Below are positions 10,843 to 22,867 of a DNA stretch of 64,000 nucleotides, one piece after another. Numbering within the stretch: position 1 is the stretch's first letter; each line of letters begins with the position of its first letter. Both the position numbers and the translations under genes were made by a program. The DNA comes from Saccopteryx bilineata (lineage: Eukaryota; Chordata; Mammalia; Chiroptera; Emballonuridae), in assembly GCF_036850765.1 (NCBI RefSeq), contig NC_089493.1, forward strand, positions 131,942,239 through 132,006,238, written 5' to 3'. Under the pieces are notes generated by a model. The model saw only the letters and a program-made list of their open reading frames with translations. It was not told the DNA's origin and did no database searches.

Positions 10843-11260
10843 GGCCCTGGCCGGTTGGTTCAGCGGTAGAGCGTCGGCCTGGCGTGCGAGGGACCCAGGT
10901 TCGAATCCCGGCCAGGGCACATAGGAGAAGTGCCCATTTGCTTCTCCACCCTCTCCCCTCCTTCCTCTCTGTCTCTCTCTTCCCCTCCCGCAGCCAAGGC
11001 TCCATTAAAGCAAAGATGGCCCGGGCGCTGGGGATGGCTCCTTGGCCTCTGCCCCAAGCGCTAGAGTGGCTCTGGTCACGGCAGAAAGACCCCCTGGAGG
11101 GGCAGAGCATCGCCCCGTGGTGGGTAGAGCATCGCCCCCTGGTGGGTAGAGCATCGCCCCTTGGTGGGCAGAGCATCGCCCCTGGTGGGCGTGCCGGGTA
11201 GATCCCGGTTGGGCACATGTGGGAGTCTGTCTGACTGTCTCTCCCCGTTTCCAGCTTCAG

Positions 11261-11291
<31 letters not shown>

Positions 11292-11292
11292 A
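10843..11292 (+). mobile_element. Ves-type SINE, class 1, inside L1-A ORF1
   Basis: Complete copy, with box A TGGTTCAGCGGTAGAGC, box B GGTTCGAATCCC and a long poly(A). Target duplication AGAATAGATGGAGA at 10829-10842 and 11293-11306. Carries about four copies of the 22-bp internal unit (about 11104-11190) where most copies here have two. Confidence 0.95.
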
Positions 11293-11789
11293 AGAATAGA
11301 TGGAGACAATGAGCACCTAAATAAAGAGATAACAACCATCAAAAATGACACTGACTAAGAACGGAACATGGGGTCAGAGTAATGGCGGGGTAGGAAGCGA
11401 TACCGATAAATCTCCCCCAAAACTCAACAAGATCTTCAACCAGAAACAGAAAACCTATCCTTGGAGCCTCCAGATGTTTCGCAATACACCCGAAGGTATG
11501 GTCGAGCGAAAAATTGGCTAAATATATAACCAAACCCCAAAGGAAATAGGGAGTAAGAAATGCTCCGCCTTCCTCACTAACCTAAACAGGGCAGCTTTCT
11601 CTGGGATCCGTGAATATAGAAACTGACGCGGGAAAAGGGGGTGAATAGATCCAGGCCGCGGCACAAACGGCCGAACCAGGCTGTGGCACAGAGATCCAAG
11701 CCGAGGAAAAACTGATCCTGTGGCAACCCGGGCAATACAAGCTAACACTCGCACCAAACCCAAACAAAGAAAGACAAGCGGGGCAGCCA

Positions 11790-12420
11790 TTTTACCCGAT
11801 CTCCTGGTCGGCGCGAGCAGATAGTGGGCGAGAGATTTCTTCCTAAGCCCTGGGAGTGGGTGCCCGTGTTACCCCACAGAGAGGCAGAGTCAGAGGCCTT
11901 TGTGTGGGCCGAAAGCGGAATCTCTGGACAGCCCCAGCGCCCTGGGAAAGCCGCGCACGGGAGGGAGAACTAATTCCAACGGTGGAACTTTTCCGTGCTG
12001 GTATGGGATTCACTCAGAGGGAAACACGGCCGGCCTCATATCCTGATCTGTGCACACAGATAGTGAGCGAGAGATTCCTCCGAGTGCCTCGGCAGTGCGC
12101 GCCGTGTTACCGCACAGAGGGGCAGAGTCAGGGGCCTTTGTGTGGGGCAAAGCGGAATCTTGGGCCGCCCCAGTGCCTTGCAAAAGCCACGCACGGGGAC
12201 GGAGCGAGAGCCAATTCCAACGCTGCAACTTTTCCATGCGGTTGGGGGTTTCACTCAGAGTGTGAGACTGCTGGCTGGATATCCTGGTCTGCGCGTGCAG
12301 ATAGTGAGCGAGAGTTTCCACCAAGCGCCCCGGAAGTGGGCGCCCCCCTGTGTTACTGGACAGAGTGGCAGAGCCAGAGGTCTTTGAGTGGGCGGAAACC
12401 CCGCCTGATTATGTTAGCAG
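11790..12420 (+). repeat. About 2.5 tandem monomers of ~240 bp in the L1-B 5'UTR
   Basis: The anchor ATAGTG[A/G]GCGAGAG recurs at 11821, 12060 and 12301 (spacings 239 and 241). In the same order each unit carries a GTGTTAC block, GGCAGAGTCAG, a CCTTTGTGTGGG-like block and AATTCCAACG with ACTTTTCC. Units are diverged by point changes, and the third is cut short after the GGCGGAAAC block. Confidence 0.9.
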
Positions 12421-12779
12421 CTCTGACTGACTGAGCCTTACCCAGAGCCCTGTGCTGAGTGGAAATAGAGTGGGGAGTTGCCAGCTCTTAGAGCCTCTTA
12501 CTATCCAGGCAGAGGCAGCAGCAACCCCATAGCTGGATTATCAGGCTACTAATTGAGGAAGGAAAGACTAGGAGAAAGGCTCCAGGAACATGGACTCTAT
12601 CACTGTCAGACCCTATAAATGCTAATGAGCCTCGACTGCCAATGAGACTAAAGTACAATACATGACATCGCCATAGAGACTTATCAACTGCAAACCTCTA
12701 CCTGAGCATGCCAAAGGGGCAGAACCCGGGGTACAGAGTCACCGACTAGGAAGAGGGAGAGAAAAGAAAAGCAAGAAGA

Positions 12780-13749
12780 TAACCTCTCAAAATCAAGAAT
12801 AATCTGCAGACTTTATAACCTATCCCATTTTATTATATTTGTTCGTTTGTTTCTCTTATCTTCATTCTTGATATTTTTTTCCTCCTCCAATTTGGCCGAT
12901 TAACTCTCTGCCGGTCTTACTCTCTCCTCTCCTTGAACTACACTACCCGTAAGTGTTACATCTCCCATTATCTTTTCTCTCCTCTTCCTTTCTCTCTATG
13001 AGGGTTGCACTCCAAAACCCTTAACTCTCTCTCTCCTCTATTTTCTTTTTTCTTCCTTTAGTGGTTCCCTTTTTTTTCTCTCTCTCTCTCTTTCTTTTCT
13101 CCCTCTATATTAGTTTCTTCCTTTCTCCTTTACATCTCCTCTCATTCAAACCTCAATAACAAACAAATTATCTTATCTGGGACTCAAACTTATGTTTGTG
13201 GCATTTTGGGGGTTTTTTACTTCACCTTTTTAACTCACGAGCAGTGCTCCCATCCCTGGCTCTCCATTTTATCTAGTTCTTGTTCCACTAAATACAATAG
13301 TAATTTTTTAAATTTGTCGCCCCATTTTTCTGTTTTCCTCTTATTCCTCTCATCATAACTCTTAGTCAACCAACACCTAAAAGCAAATCATTTTATTCTT
13401 GACCCAAATTTTTTCCTTACTTGCTTTTTGTGGGTCCATACCCCTTCTTTTTTCTTTTTTTTTCTTTTTGTTCCCCTTTATTACTTTTCCCCAATTCAGG
13501 CCCTCCATTACAGGCATTGTTTGTTATAATTCACAGTTCACCACAAGATTTTCTCAAGAAAGAGGGGAGAGAAGAGGAGAAGAAAAAAGGAGGGGGGGGG
13601 GAATAATTTTCTTTTCTTTAAATTTTTATTTTATTTTTCTTTATTTCATTATTAACTTTTTTAAAAAAAACAACTCTTCGATTTTTTATTTTTTTAACTT
13701 TTCAGTCTTTATTAAATCTCATTAATACTATCAACAAAACCACCCTCAG
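12780..13749 (+). other. Pyrimidine-rich half of L1-B 5'UTR
   Basis: Almost 1 kb strongly biased to T and C on the plus strand, broken by one purine-rich block at about 13555-13605 (GGGGAGAGAAGAGGAGAAG followed by a run of G). No coding content. Confidence 0.7.
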
Positions 13750-14723
13750 ATGCCATTAAGGAAGAGAAAATCGAATATCATGGATACAAAAGAAAGAGAG
13801 GTAACACAGCTAGATGACGAAAAATCTATGGAGAAAAAATTTAATATATTGGAAACCTTGGAGCTAAATGACAGAGAATTCAAGATAGAAATCCTAAAAA
13901 TTCTCCGAGATATACAAGAAAACACAGAAAGGCAATTTAGGGAGCTCAGAAAACAACTCAATGAACACAAAGAATATATGTCCAAGGAAATTGAAACTAT
14001 AAAAACGTATCAAACAGAGATGAAAAACTCAATTCACGAGCTCAAAAATGAAGTAACAAGCTTAGCTAATAGAACAGGTCAGAGAGAAGAGAGGATTAGT
14101 GAAATAGAAGACAAGCAACTTGAGGCACAACAGAGAGAAGAAGAAAGAGACTGAAAAATTAAAGAAAATGAGATAGCCCTACAAGAATTATCTGACTCCA
14201 TCAAAAAGAATAACATAAGAATAATAGGTATATCAGAGGGAGAAGAGAGAGAAAATGGAATGGAGAACATACTCAAACAAAAAATAGATGAGAACTTCCC
14301 AAGCCTGTGGAAAGAACTAAAGCCTCAAGTTCAAGAAGCAAACAGAACTCCGAGTTTTCTGAACCCCAACAAACCTACTCCAAGGCATATCATAATGAAA
14401 TGGACAGAAACCAACAGCAAAGAAAAAATTCTCAAGGCAGCCAGGGAAAAGAAGAATACAACATATAAAGGAAGGCCCATTAGATTATCATCAGATTTCT
14501 CAGCAGAAACTCTACAAGCTAGAAGAGAGTGGACCCCAATATTTAAAGTCCTGAAAGAGAGGAACTTTCAGCCATGAATACTATACCCATCAAAGCTACC
14601 CTTCAAATATGAAGGAGAAATAAAAACATTCACAGATACAGAAAAGATGAGGGAATTTATCATCAGAAAACCCCCACTCCAGGAATTACTAAAGGGGGTT
14701 CTCCAATCAGATACAAAGAACAA

Positions 14724-14759
<36 letters not shown>

Positions 14760-14802
14760 AAAAACAGAGCCACAAGTAAAAGCTCCAAGAAGAACACAAT
14801 AA
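13750..14802 (+). pseudogene. L1-B ORF1 (RNA-binding protein), two nonsense codons
   Basis: One frame from ATG 13750 (MPLRKRKS) to TAA 14800-14802 gives 350 codons, close to the family's 340-380. It is interrupted only by TGA at 14152-14154 (after EERD, where homologues usually have Trp) and TGA at 14575-14577 (after RNFQP, usually Arg CGA, so CpG decay). Order: basic N-terminus, coiled coil (about residues 25-135), RRM region with IRIIGISEGEE, and C-terminal domain with RPIRLSSDFSAETLQARREW. A poly-Asn run precedes the C-terminus. The reading frame is otherwise preserved. Confidence 0.92.
14724..14759 (+). repeat. In-frame (AAC)n run in L1-B ORF1
   Basis: About eleven AAC triplets in the ORF1 frame, encoding poly-Asn near the C-terminus. 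The frame stays open after it to the TAA at 14800. Confidence 0.9.
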
Positions 14803-15105
14803 AACCAAATTTAAACTGTGACAACAACAAAAAGAAAGGGGGAAAGAAGATGGAGATTAACAGTAGCAAAGGACGATGGAGTGCAAAAGTACTCACAAAA
14901 TAGTTCGCTACAATGAACAGGGTAGGGACCCTTTTCATTACTCAAAGGTAACCACCATTGAAAAAACCACCACAGAAGCACATGAGATAAAAAAGATAGC
15001 AACAGAGGAAAGATGTATGGAATACAACCAAATAAAAACAAAAGATAGAAAAACGAAAGAGAAGGATCAAACAAGACACAAAACTAACAGAAAGCAATCT
15101 ATAAA

Positions 15106-18100
15106 ATGGCAATAGGGAACTCACAAGTGTCAATAATTACACTAAATGTAAACGGATTAAACTCACCAATAAAAAGGCACAGACTAGCAGAATGGATTAA
15201 AAAAGAAAATCCAACTGTATGCTGCCTACAGGAAGCTCATCTAAGTAACAAGGATAAAAACGAATTCAAAGTGAAAGGCTGGAAAACAATACTCCAAGCA
15301 AATAACATCCAAAAAAAAGCAGGTGTAGCAATACTCATATCTGATAATGCTGACTACAAGACGGGAAAAGTACTCAGAGACAAAAATGGCCATTTCATAA
15401 TGGCTAAGGGGACACTGAATCAAGAAGACATAACAATTCTTAATATATATGCACCAAACCAAGGAGCACCAAAATATATAAGACAGCTATTTATTGATCT
15501 TAAAACAAACTGACAAAAATACAGTAATACTTGGAGACCTCAATACACCGCTGATGGCTCTAGATTGGTCATCCAAACACAAAATCAACAAAGACATAGT
15601 GGCCTTAAACAAAACACTAGAGCACCTGGATATGATAGACATCTACAGGACATTTCATCCCAAAGTGACTGAGTATACATTTTTCTCCAGTGTACATGGA
15701 TCATTCTCAAGAACTGACCATATGTTGGGCCACAAAAACAACATCAGCAAATTCAGAAAAATCGAAGTTGTATCAAGCATATTTTCTGATCATAAAGCCT
15801 TGAAACTAGAATTCAACTGCAAAAAAGAGGAAAAAAATCCCACAAAAATGTGGAAACTAAAACAACATACTTTTAAAAAATGAATGGATCAAAGAAGAAA
15901 TAAGTGCAGAGATCAAAAGATATATACAGACTAATGAAAATGACAATACGACATATCAGAATCTATGGGATGCAGCAAAAGCAGTGATAAGAGGGAAGTT
16001 CCTATCACTTCATGCATATATGAACAAACAAGAGAGAGCCCAAGTGAACCACTTAACTTCCCACCTTAAGGAACTAGAAAAAGAAGAACAAAGAAAACCC
16101 AAAACCAGCCGAAGAAAGGAGATAATAAAAATCAGAGCAGAAATAAATGAAATAGAGAACAGTAAAACTATAGAAAAAAGTAATAGAACAAGGAGCTGGT
16201 TCTTTGAAAAGATCAACAAAATTGACAAACCCGTGACAAGACTTACCAAGGAAAAAAGAGAAAGAACTCATATAAACAAAATCCAAAATGAAAGAGGAGA
16301 AATCACCACGGACACCGTAGATATACAAAGAATTATTGTAGAATACTATGAAAAACTTTATGCCACTAAATTCAACAACCTAGAAGAAATGGATAAATTC
16401 CTAGAACAATACAACCTTCCTAGACTGAGTCAAGAAGCAGCAGAAAGCCTAAACAGACATATTAGTAGAGAAGAAATAGAAATAACCATTAAAAACCGCC
16501 CCCAAAATAAAAGTACAGGCCCTGACGGCTATACCAGTGAATTTTATCAAACATTCAAAGAAGACTTGGTTCCTATTCTACTCAAAGTCTTCCAAAAAAT
16601 TGAAGAAGAAGCAATACTTCCAAACACATTTTATGAGGCCAACATAACCCTCATACCAAAACCAAGCAAGGATGGCACAAAAAAAGAAAACTACAGAACA
16701 ATATCCCTAATGAATACAGATGCTAAAATACTAAACAAAATACTAGCAAATCGAATACAACAACATATTAAAAAAATAATACATCATGATCAAGTGGGAC
16801 TCATCCCAGAATCTCAAGGATGGTTCAACATACGTAAAACGGTTAACGTAATACACCATATCAACAAAATAAAGAACAAAAACCACATGATCTTATCAAT
16901 AGACGCAGAAAAGGCTTTTGATAAAATACAACACAATTTTATGTTTGAGACTCTCAACAAAATGGGTATAGAAGGAAAATATCTCAACATGATAAAGGCC
17001 ATATATAATAAACCATCAGCTAACATCATATTAAATGGCACTAAACTGAAGGCTTTCCCCCTTAAATCAGGAACAAGACAGGGGTGTCCACTCTCTCCAC
17101 TCTTATTTAATGTGGTACTAGAGGTTCTAGCCAGAGCAATCAGACAAGACAAAAAAATAAAAGGCATCCATATCAGAAAAGAAGAAGTAAAGGTATCACA
17201 TTTTGCAGATGATATGATCCTATACATTGAAAACCCCAAAGAATCCACAAAAAGACTACTAGAAACAATAAGCCAATACAGTAAGGTTGCAGGATACAAA
17301 ATTAATATATAGAAGTCAATAGCCTTTCTATATGCCAACAATGAAACAATTGAGATAGAACTCAAAAGATTAATCCCCCTCACGATTGCAACAAAAAAAA
17401 ATAAAATACTTAGGAATAAACATAACAAAGAATGTAAAGGACTTATATAATGAAAACTATAAACCATTGTTAAGGGAAATTGAAAAAGATATAATGAGAT
17501 GGAAGAATATACCTTGTTCTTGGCTAGGAAGAATAAATATAATCAAGATGGCTATATTACCCAAAGCAATACACAAATTTAATGCAATTCCCATCAAATT
17601 TCCAACGACATTTTTTAAAGAAATAGAGCAAAAAATCATCAGATTTATATGGAACTATAAAAAACCCCGAATAGCCAAAGCAATCCTAAAGAAAAAGAAT
17701 GAAGCTGGGGGCATACAATACCTGACTTCAAACTCTATTATAGGGCCACGACAATCAAAACAGCATGGCATTGGCAGAAAAATAGACACTGAGACCAATG
17801 GAACAGAATAGAAAGTCCAGAAATAAAACCACATATATATAGTCAAATAATTTTTGATAAAGGGGCCAACAACACACAATGGAGAAAAGAAAGCCTCTTC
17901 AATAAATGGTGCTGGGAAAACTGGAAAGCCACATGCAAAAGAATGAAACTGGACTACAGTCTCTCCCCCTGTACTAAAATTAACTCAAAATGGATCAAAG
18001 ATCTAAACATAAGACCTGAAACAATTAAGTACATAGAAGAAGACATAGGTACTCAACTCATGGACCTGAGTTTTAAAGAGCATTTTATGAATTTGACTCC

Positions 18101-18932
18101 AAAGGCAAGAGAAGTGAAGGCAAAAATTAATGAATGGGACTACATCAGACTAAGAAGTTTTTGCTCAGCAAGAGAAACTGATAACAAAATAAACAGAAAG
18201 CCAACTAAATGGGGAATGATATTTTCAAACAACAGCTCAGATAAGGGTCTAATATCCAAAATATACAAAGAACTCATAAAACTCAACAACAAACAAACAA
18301 ACAATCCAATAAAAAAATGGGAAGAGGACATAAACAGACACTTCTCCCAGGAAGAAATACAAATGGCCAACAGATATATGAAAAGATGCTCATCTTCTTT
18401 AGCTATTAGAGAAATGCAAATCAAAACTGCAATGAGATACCACCTCACACCTGTTCGATTAGCTATTATTAGCAAGACAGGTAATAGCAATTGTTGGAGA
18501 GGCTGTGGAGAAAAAGGAACCCTCATCCACTGTTGGTGGGAATGTAAAGTAGTACAACCATTATGGAAGAAAGTATGGTGGTTCCTCAAAAAACTGAAAA
18601 TAGAACTACCTTATGACCCAGCAATCCCTCTACTGGGTATATACCCCAAAAACTCAGAAACATTGATATGTAAAGACACATGCAGCCTCATGTTCATTGC
18701 AGCATTGTTCACAGTGGCCAGGACATGGAAACAACCAAAAAGCTCGTCAATAGATGACTGGATAAAGAAGATGTGGCACATATACTCTATGGAATACTAC
18801 TCAGCCATAAGAAATGATGACATCGGAACATTTACAGCAAAATGGTGGGATCTTGATAACATGATACGAAGTGAAATAAGTAAATCAGAAAAAACCAGGA
18901 ACTGCATTATTCCATACGTAGGTAGGACATAA
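15106..18932 (+). pseudogene. L1-B ORF2 (endonuclease and reverse transcriptase), frameshifted
   Basis: Full length: 3,827 bp, about 1,275 codons, as in other mammalian L1s. The endonuclease starts MAIGNSQVSIITLNVNG and has CLQEAHLS, ILGDLNTPL and the SDH motif (SIFSDHKAL). The reverse transcriptase has [15 protein letters not shown] and the catalytic FADDMILY. The cysteine-rich end is [18 protein letters not shown]. Breaks are a frameshift near 15500, one near 15880, TAG at 17310-17312, a frameshift in an A-run near 17395, one near 17725 and TGA at 17790-17792. Catalytic residues are conserved, so decay is recent. Confidence 0.95.
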
Positions 18933-19170
18933 AAGTGAAACTAAGAGACATTGATAAGAGTGTGGCGGTTACGGGGGAGGGGGGAATGGGAGAGGGAAAG
19001 GGGAGGGGCACAAAGAAAATAAGATAGAAGTTGACAGAGGACAATCTGACTTTGGGTGATGGGTATGCAACATAATTGAACGACAAGATAATCTGGACTT
19101 GTTATCTTTGAATATATGTATCCTGATTTATTGATGTCACCCCATTAAAAAAATAAATTATAAAAAAAAA
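18933..19170 (+). other. L1-B 3'UTR and A-rich tail
   Basis: Short 3'UTR with a G-rich block at about 18970-19010 (GGGGGAGGGGGGAATGGGAG), then GACTTTGGGTGATGGG and a tail AATAAATTATA plus poly(A). Shares the block order with L1-A at 24767-24950. Confidence 0.85.
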
Positions 19171-19254
19171 GACACTGAAATAATAAAGAAGAAATGACAA
19201 ATACAATATCAGAAATGAAGACTACACAAGAAGCAATTAAAAGCAGGCAGGATA

Positions 19255-19453
19255 GGCCTGACCTGTGGTAGCGCAGTGGGATAAAGCGTCGACCTGGAAC
19301 ACTGAGGTTGCCGGTTCGAAACCTTGGGCTTGCCTGGTCAAGGCACATATGGGAGTTGATGCTTCCTGCTCCTCCCCGTTCTCTCTCTCTCTGTCTCTCT
19401 CTCTCACTCTTCTCTGTCTAAAAAAATCAATAAATAAAATATTTAAAAAAAAA
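19255..19453 (+). mobile_element. tRNA-derived SINE, class 2, inside L1-A
   Basis: Head GGCCTGACCTGTGGTAGCGC, box B GGTTCGAAACC and A-rich tail. Perfect 16-bp target duplication AAAAGCAGGCAGGATA at 19239-19254 and 19454-19469. Confidence 0.95.
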
Positions 19454-21369
19454 AAAAGCAGGCAGGATAAAGCACAGGATTGAACCAGCAATTTAGAAAA
19501 AAAGATAAACAAAAACATGGAAGTAGAACAAAAAGCAAAGAGACTCAAAGAATCTGAGGAAACTCTAAGAGAGCTCTGTGAAAACCTAAAGAGAAACAAC
19601 ATCCATATCATAGGAGTTCCTAAAGAAGAAGAGAAAGAACAAGAGATATAGACCTTGTTCAATCAAATCATAGCTGAAAACGTCCCTAAATTGATGCAGA
19701 AAAAAGTCACACAAGTTCCAGAAGCACAGAGAATTCCATTAAAGAGAAACTCAAGGATCTACACCAAGAGACATCATAATTAAAATACCAAAGCTAAGAG
19801 ATAAAGAAAAAATATTAAAAGCCCCTAGAGAAAAAAAGTCAATCACCTAAAAAGGAGCCCCCATGAGGATGACATCTGACTTCTCAACAGAAACACTTGA
19901 GGCCAGAAGGGAATGACAAGAAATCTTCAAAGTAAACCACAACAAGAGCCTACAACCAAGACTTCTTTATCGAACAAGGCTATTGTTTAAAATTGAAAGA
20001 GAAATAAAAAGCTTCCCAGACAAAAAAAAACCTCAAGGAATTCATGACAACCAAACCAATGCTGCAAGAAATGGTAAGGGGACTGTTATAAAGAGAAGAA
20101 AGGGGGAAAGGACTATAGTAAAAGATAAATACAGCTTTAAAAAATAAAATAGCAATAAACATATCAATAACCTTAAATGTAAATGGATTAAATGATCCAG
20201 TCAAAAGACATAGGATAGCTGTGTGGATAAGTAAACAGGACCCATACACATGCTGTCTACAACAGACACACCTCAAATCAAAAGATGCACGTAGACTGAA
20301 AGTAAAGGTTGGAAAAAAATTTTCATGCAAATGGAAATGAAAAAACAGCTGGGATAGCAATACTTATATCAGACAAAACGGACTTTAAAACAAAGGCTAT
20401 AGTAAGAGATAAAGAAGGTCACTACATAATGATAAAAGGAGCAATTCAATAGGAAGATATAACCATTATAAATATCTATGCACCTAATATAGGAGACTCT
20501 AAATATATAAAGCAGACTTTGATGGATATAAAGGGCGAGTACAACAGGAATACTGTAATAGTAGGGGATTTCAATACCCCACTAACATCACTAGATAGAT
20601 CCTCAAATAAGAAAATTAACAAAGAAACAGCAGACCTAAAGTACATACTAGATCAACTGGACTTAATAGATATCTTAAGAACCTTTCACCCTAAAGCAGC
20701 AGAATATACATTCTTTTCAATTGCTCATGATACATTCTCTAAGATAGACCACATGTTAGGGCACAAAAGGGGTCTCAACAAATTCAAAAAGATTGAAATC
20801 ATATTAAGCATTTTCTCTGATCACAATGGCATGAAACTAGAATGCAATCACAACAGAAAAACTAAAAAATACTCAAACACTCAGAAACTAAATAGCATGG
20901 TATTAAATAACAAACGGATTAACAATGAGATCAAAGAAGATATAAAAAATTCCTAGAAACGAATGGCAATGAGCATAGAACAACTCAAAATTTATGGGAC
21001 ACAGCAAAAGCATTACTGAGAGGGAAGTTCATAGCATTACAGGCATACCTTAAGAAGCTTGAAAAAGCTCAAATAAACAACTTAGCCCTGCATCTAAAAG
21101 AACTAGAAAAAGAAAAGCAAGTAAAGCCCAGAGCTAGTAGAAGGAAGGAAATAATAAAGATCATAGTGAAAATAAATGACATAGAGGCTAAATAAAAAAA
21201 CAATATAGAGGATCAATGAAACCAAGAGCTGGTTCTCTGAAAAGGTAAACAAGATCGATGAACCTTTAACCAGACTCACCAAGAAAAAAAGAGAGAGGCC
21301 TCAAATAAATAAATTTAGAAGTGAGAGTGGAGAAATAACAACTGACACAACAGAAATAAAAAATATTGT

Positions 21370-21791
21370 GGCCCTGGCCGGTTGGCTCAGCGGTAGAGCG
21401 TCGGCCTGGCGTGCGGGGGACCCGGGTTCGATTCCCAGCCAGGGCACATAGGAGAAGCGCCCACCCCACCCCCCCTCCTTCCTCTCTGTCTCTCTCTTCC
21501 TCTCCCGCAGCCAAGGCTCCATTGTAGCAAAGATGGCCCGGGCGCTGGGGATAGCTCCTTGGCCTCTGCCCCAGGCGCTAGAGTGGCTCTGGTTGCGACA
21601 GAGTGACGCCCTGGAGGGGCAGAACATCGCCCCCTAGTGGGCAGAGCATTGCCCCCTGGTGGGCGTGCCGGGTGGATCCCGGTCGGGCGCATGCGGGAGT
21701 CTGTCTGACTGTCTCTCCCCGTTTCCAGCTTCAGAATAATACCAAAAAAGAAAAAAAAAAAAAAAAAGAAAAGAAAAAAAGGAAAGAAATA
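21370..21791 (+). mobile_element. Ves-type SINE, class 1, inside L1-A ORF2
   Basis: Complete copy with head, CT tract, two internal 22-bp units and an A-rich tail interrupted by G. Flanked by an 11-bp duplication AAAAATATTGT / CAAAATATTGT. Confidence 0.93.
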
Positions 21792-22867
21792 CAAAATATT
21801 GTAAGAAAATAATATAAAGTATTGCATGCCAAAAAACTAAACTACCTATAGGAAATGGACAAATTCCTTGAAACATATAATCTTCCAAAAATTATTCTGA
21901 AAGAATCAGAAAACTAAACAGTCCAATTACAACAAAAGAGATAAAAAAAGTTATTAAAAAACTCCCAAAAAAGAAAAGTCCTGGGCCTGATGGCTTTAGA
22001 AGTGAATTCTACCAAATATTCAAAGAACTAACTCCTACCCTTCTCAAGCTATTTCAAAAAATTCAAAAGGAAGAAAGACTTCCAAGCTCCTTTTATGAGG
22101 TGAGCATAATTCTGATTTCAAAACCAGGCAAAGACAACACAAAGAAAGAAAATTATAGACCAATAGCCTTGACCAATAAGATTCTAAAATCCTCAACAAA
22201 ACATTAGCAAACGGAACCAGCAATATATGGAAAAAAATCATACACCATGATCAAGTGGGATTTATTCTGGGGAGGCAACGCTGGTACAATATTTGCAAAT
22301 CAACCAATGTGATTCATCACATAAACAAAAGGAAGGAGAAAAACCACATAATATCAATAGATGCAGAAAAAGCATTTGATAAAATCCCATTCATGATCAA
22401 AACTCTCAGCAAAATGGAAATACAGGGAACATGCCTCAACATGACAAAGTCAATCTATGACAAACCCATATCCAACATCATACTCAATGGGCAAAAATTA
22501 AAAGCAACCCCCTTAAAATCAGGAACAAGGCCGGGGTGCCCCCTTTCACCACTCTTATTCAACATAGTCTGGAAGTCCCAGCCTCAGCAATTAGACAAAA
22601 AAAAGAAATAAAAGGCATCCAAATTGGAAAAGAAGAAGTATAACTATCATTATTTACAGATGATATGATATTGTATATAGAAAACCCTAAAGTCTCAGTC
22701 AAAAGACTACTAGACCTGATAAGTGAATTCAGAAAGATGGCAGGATACAAAATTAATACTCAGAAATCAGAGGAATTTTATACACCGATAATGAACTGTC
22801 AGAAAGAGAAATTAAGGAAGCAATCCCCTTCACCACTGCAATCAAAAAAATAAAGTACCTAGGAATA

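Larger units (their letters stand above)
11354..13749 (+). promoter_or_regulatory. L1-B 5'UTR with tandem-monomer promoter
   Basis: Starts near GAGTAATGGCGGGG, a YY1-like AATGGCGG motif. It has a GC-rich first half (to about 12430) containing tandem repeats of about 240 bp, then a roughly 950-bp pyrimidine-rich half that runs to the ORF1 start. The layout recalls monomer-based promoters of rodent L1 rather than the single-copy human type. Confidence 0.8.
11354..19170 (+). mobile_element. L1-B: near-full-length young L1 LINE inserted in L1-A
   Basis: About 7.8 kb, with 5'UTR, ORF1, ORF2, 3'UTR and poly(A) in order. Target duplication AAAAATGACACTGA (about 11340-11353) and AAAAAAGACACTGA (about 19165-19178) flanks it, and L1-A ORF1 reads on across the site. 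Both ORFs are complete in length but carry a small number of stops and frameshifts, so it is recently dead, not intact. The 5'UTR of 2.4 kb is long for a mammalian L1. Confidence 0.95.
10664..20091 (+). pseudogene. L1-A ORF1 (RNA-binding protein), split and broken
   Basis: The N-terminal part starts at 10664 (MKSVYTDKMRRQ) and continues through LPDTEFKIMIIRMLKAL to the SINE at 10843. It resumes at 11293 with DNEHLNKEITTIKNDT, is cut by L1-B at 11353 and resumes at 19179. Downstream DNA encodes recognisable ORF1 pieces such as RNNIHIIGVPKEEEKEQ with stops. The family forms coiled-coil trimers that coat L1 RNA. The product here is non-functional. Confidence 0.85.

Noticed and set aside
10843..10925. 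tRNA-like sequence with boxes A and B, and similar ones elsewhere
   Set aside because: They are SINE heads followed by SINE bodies, tails and target duplications. No stable mature tRNA gene with a terminator was found.
11856..12434. 192-codon open frame in the L1-B 5'UTR
   Set aside because: It spans the tandem monomers and repeats its own sequence at monomer spacing. No homology to any ORF0-like or other known product.
16814..17467. 217-codon minus-strand frame
   Set aside because: Antisense shadow of the L1-B ORF2 reverse-transcriptase region.
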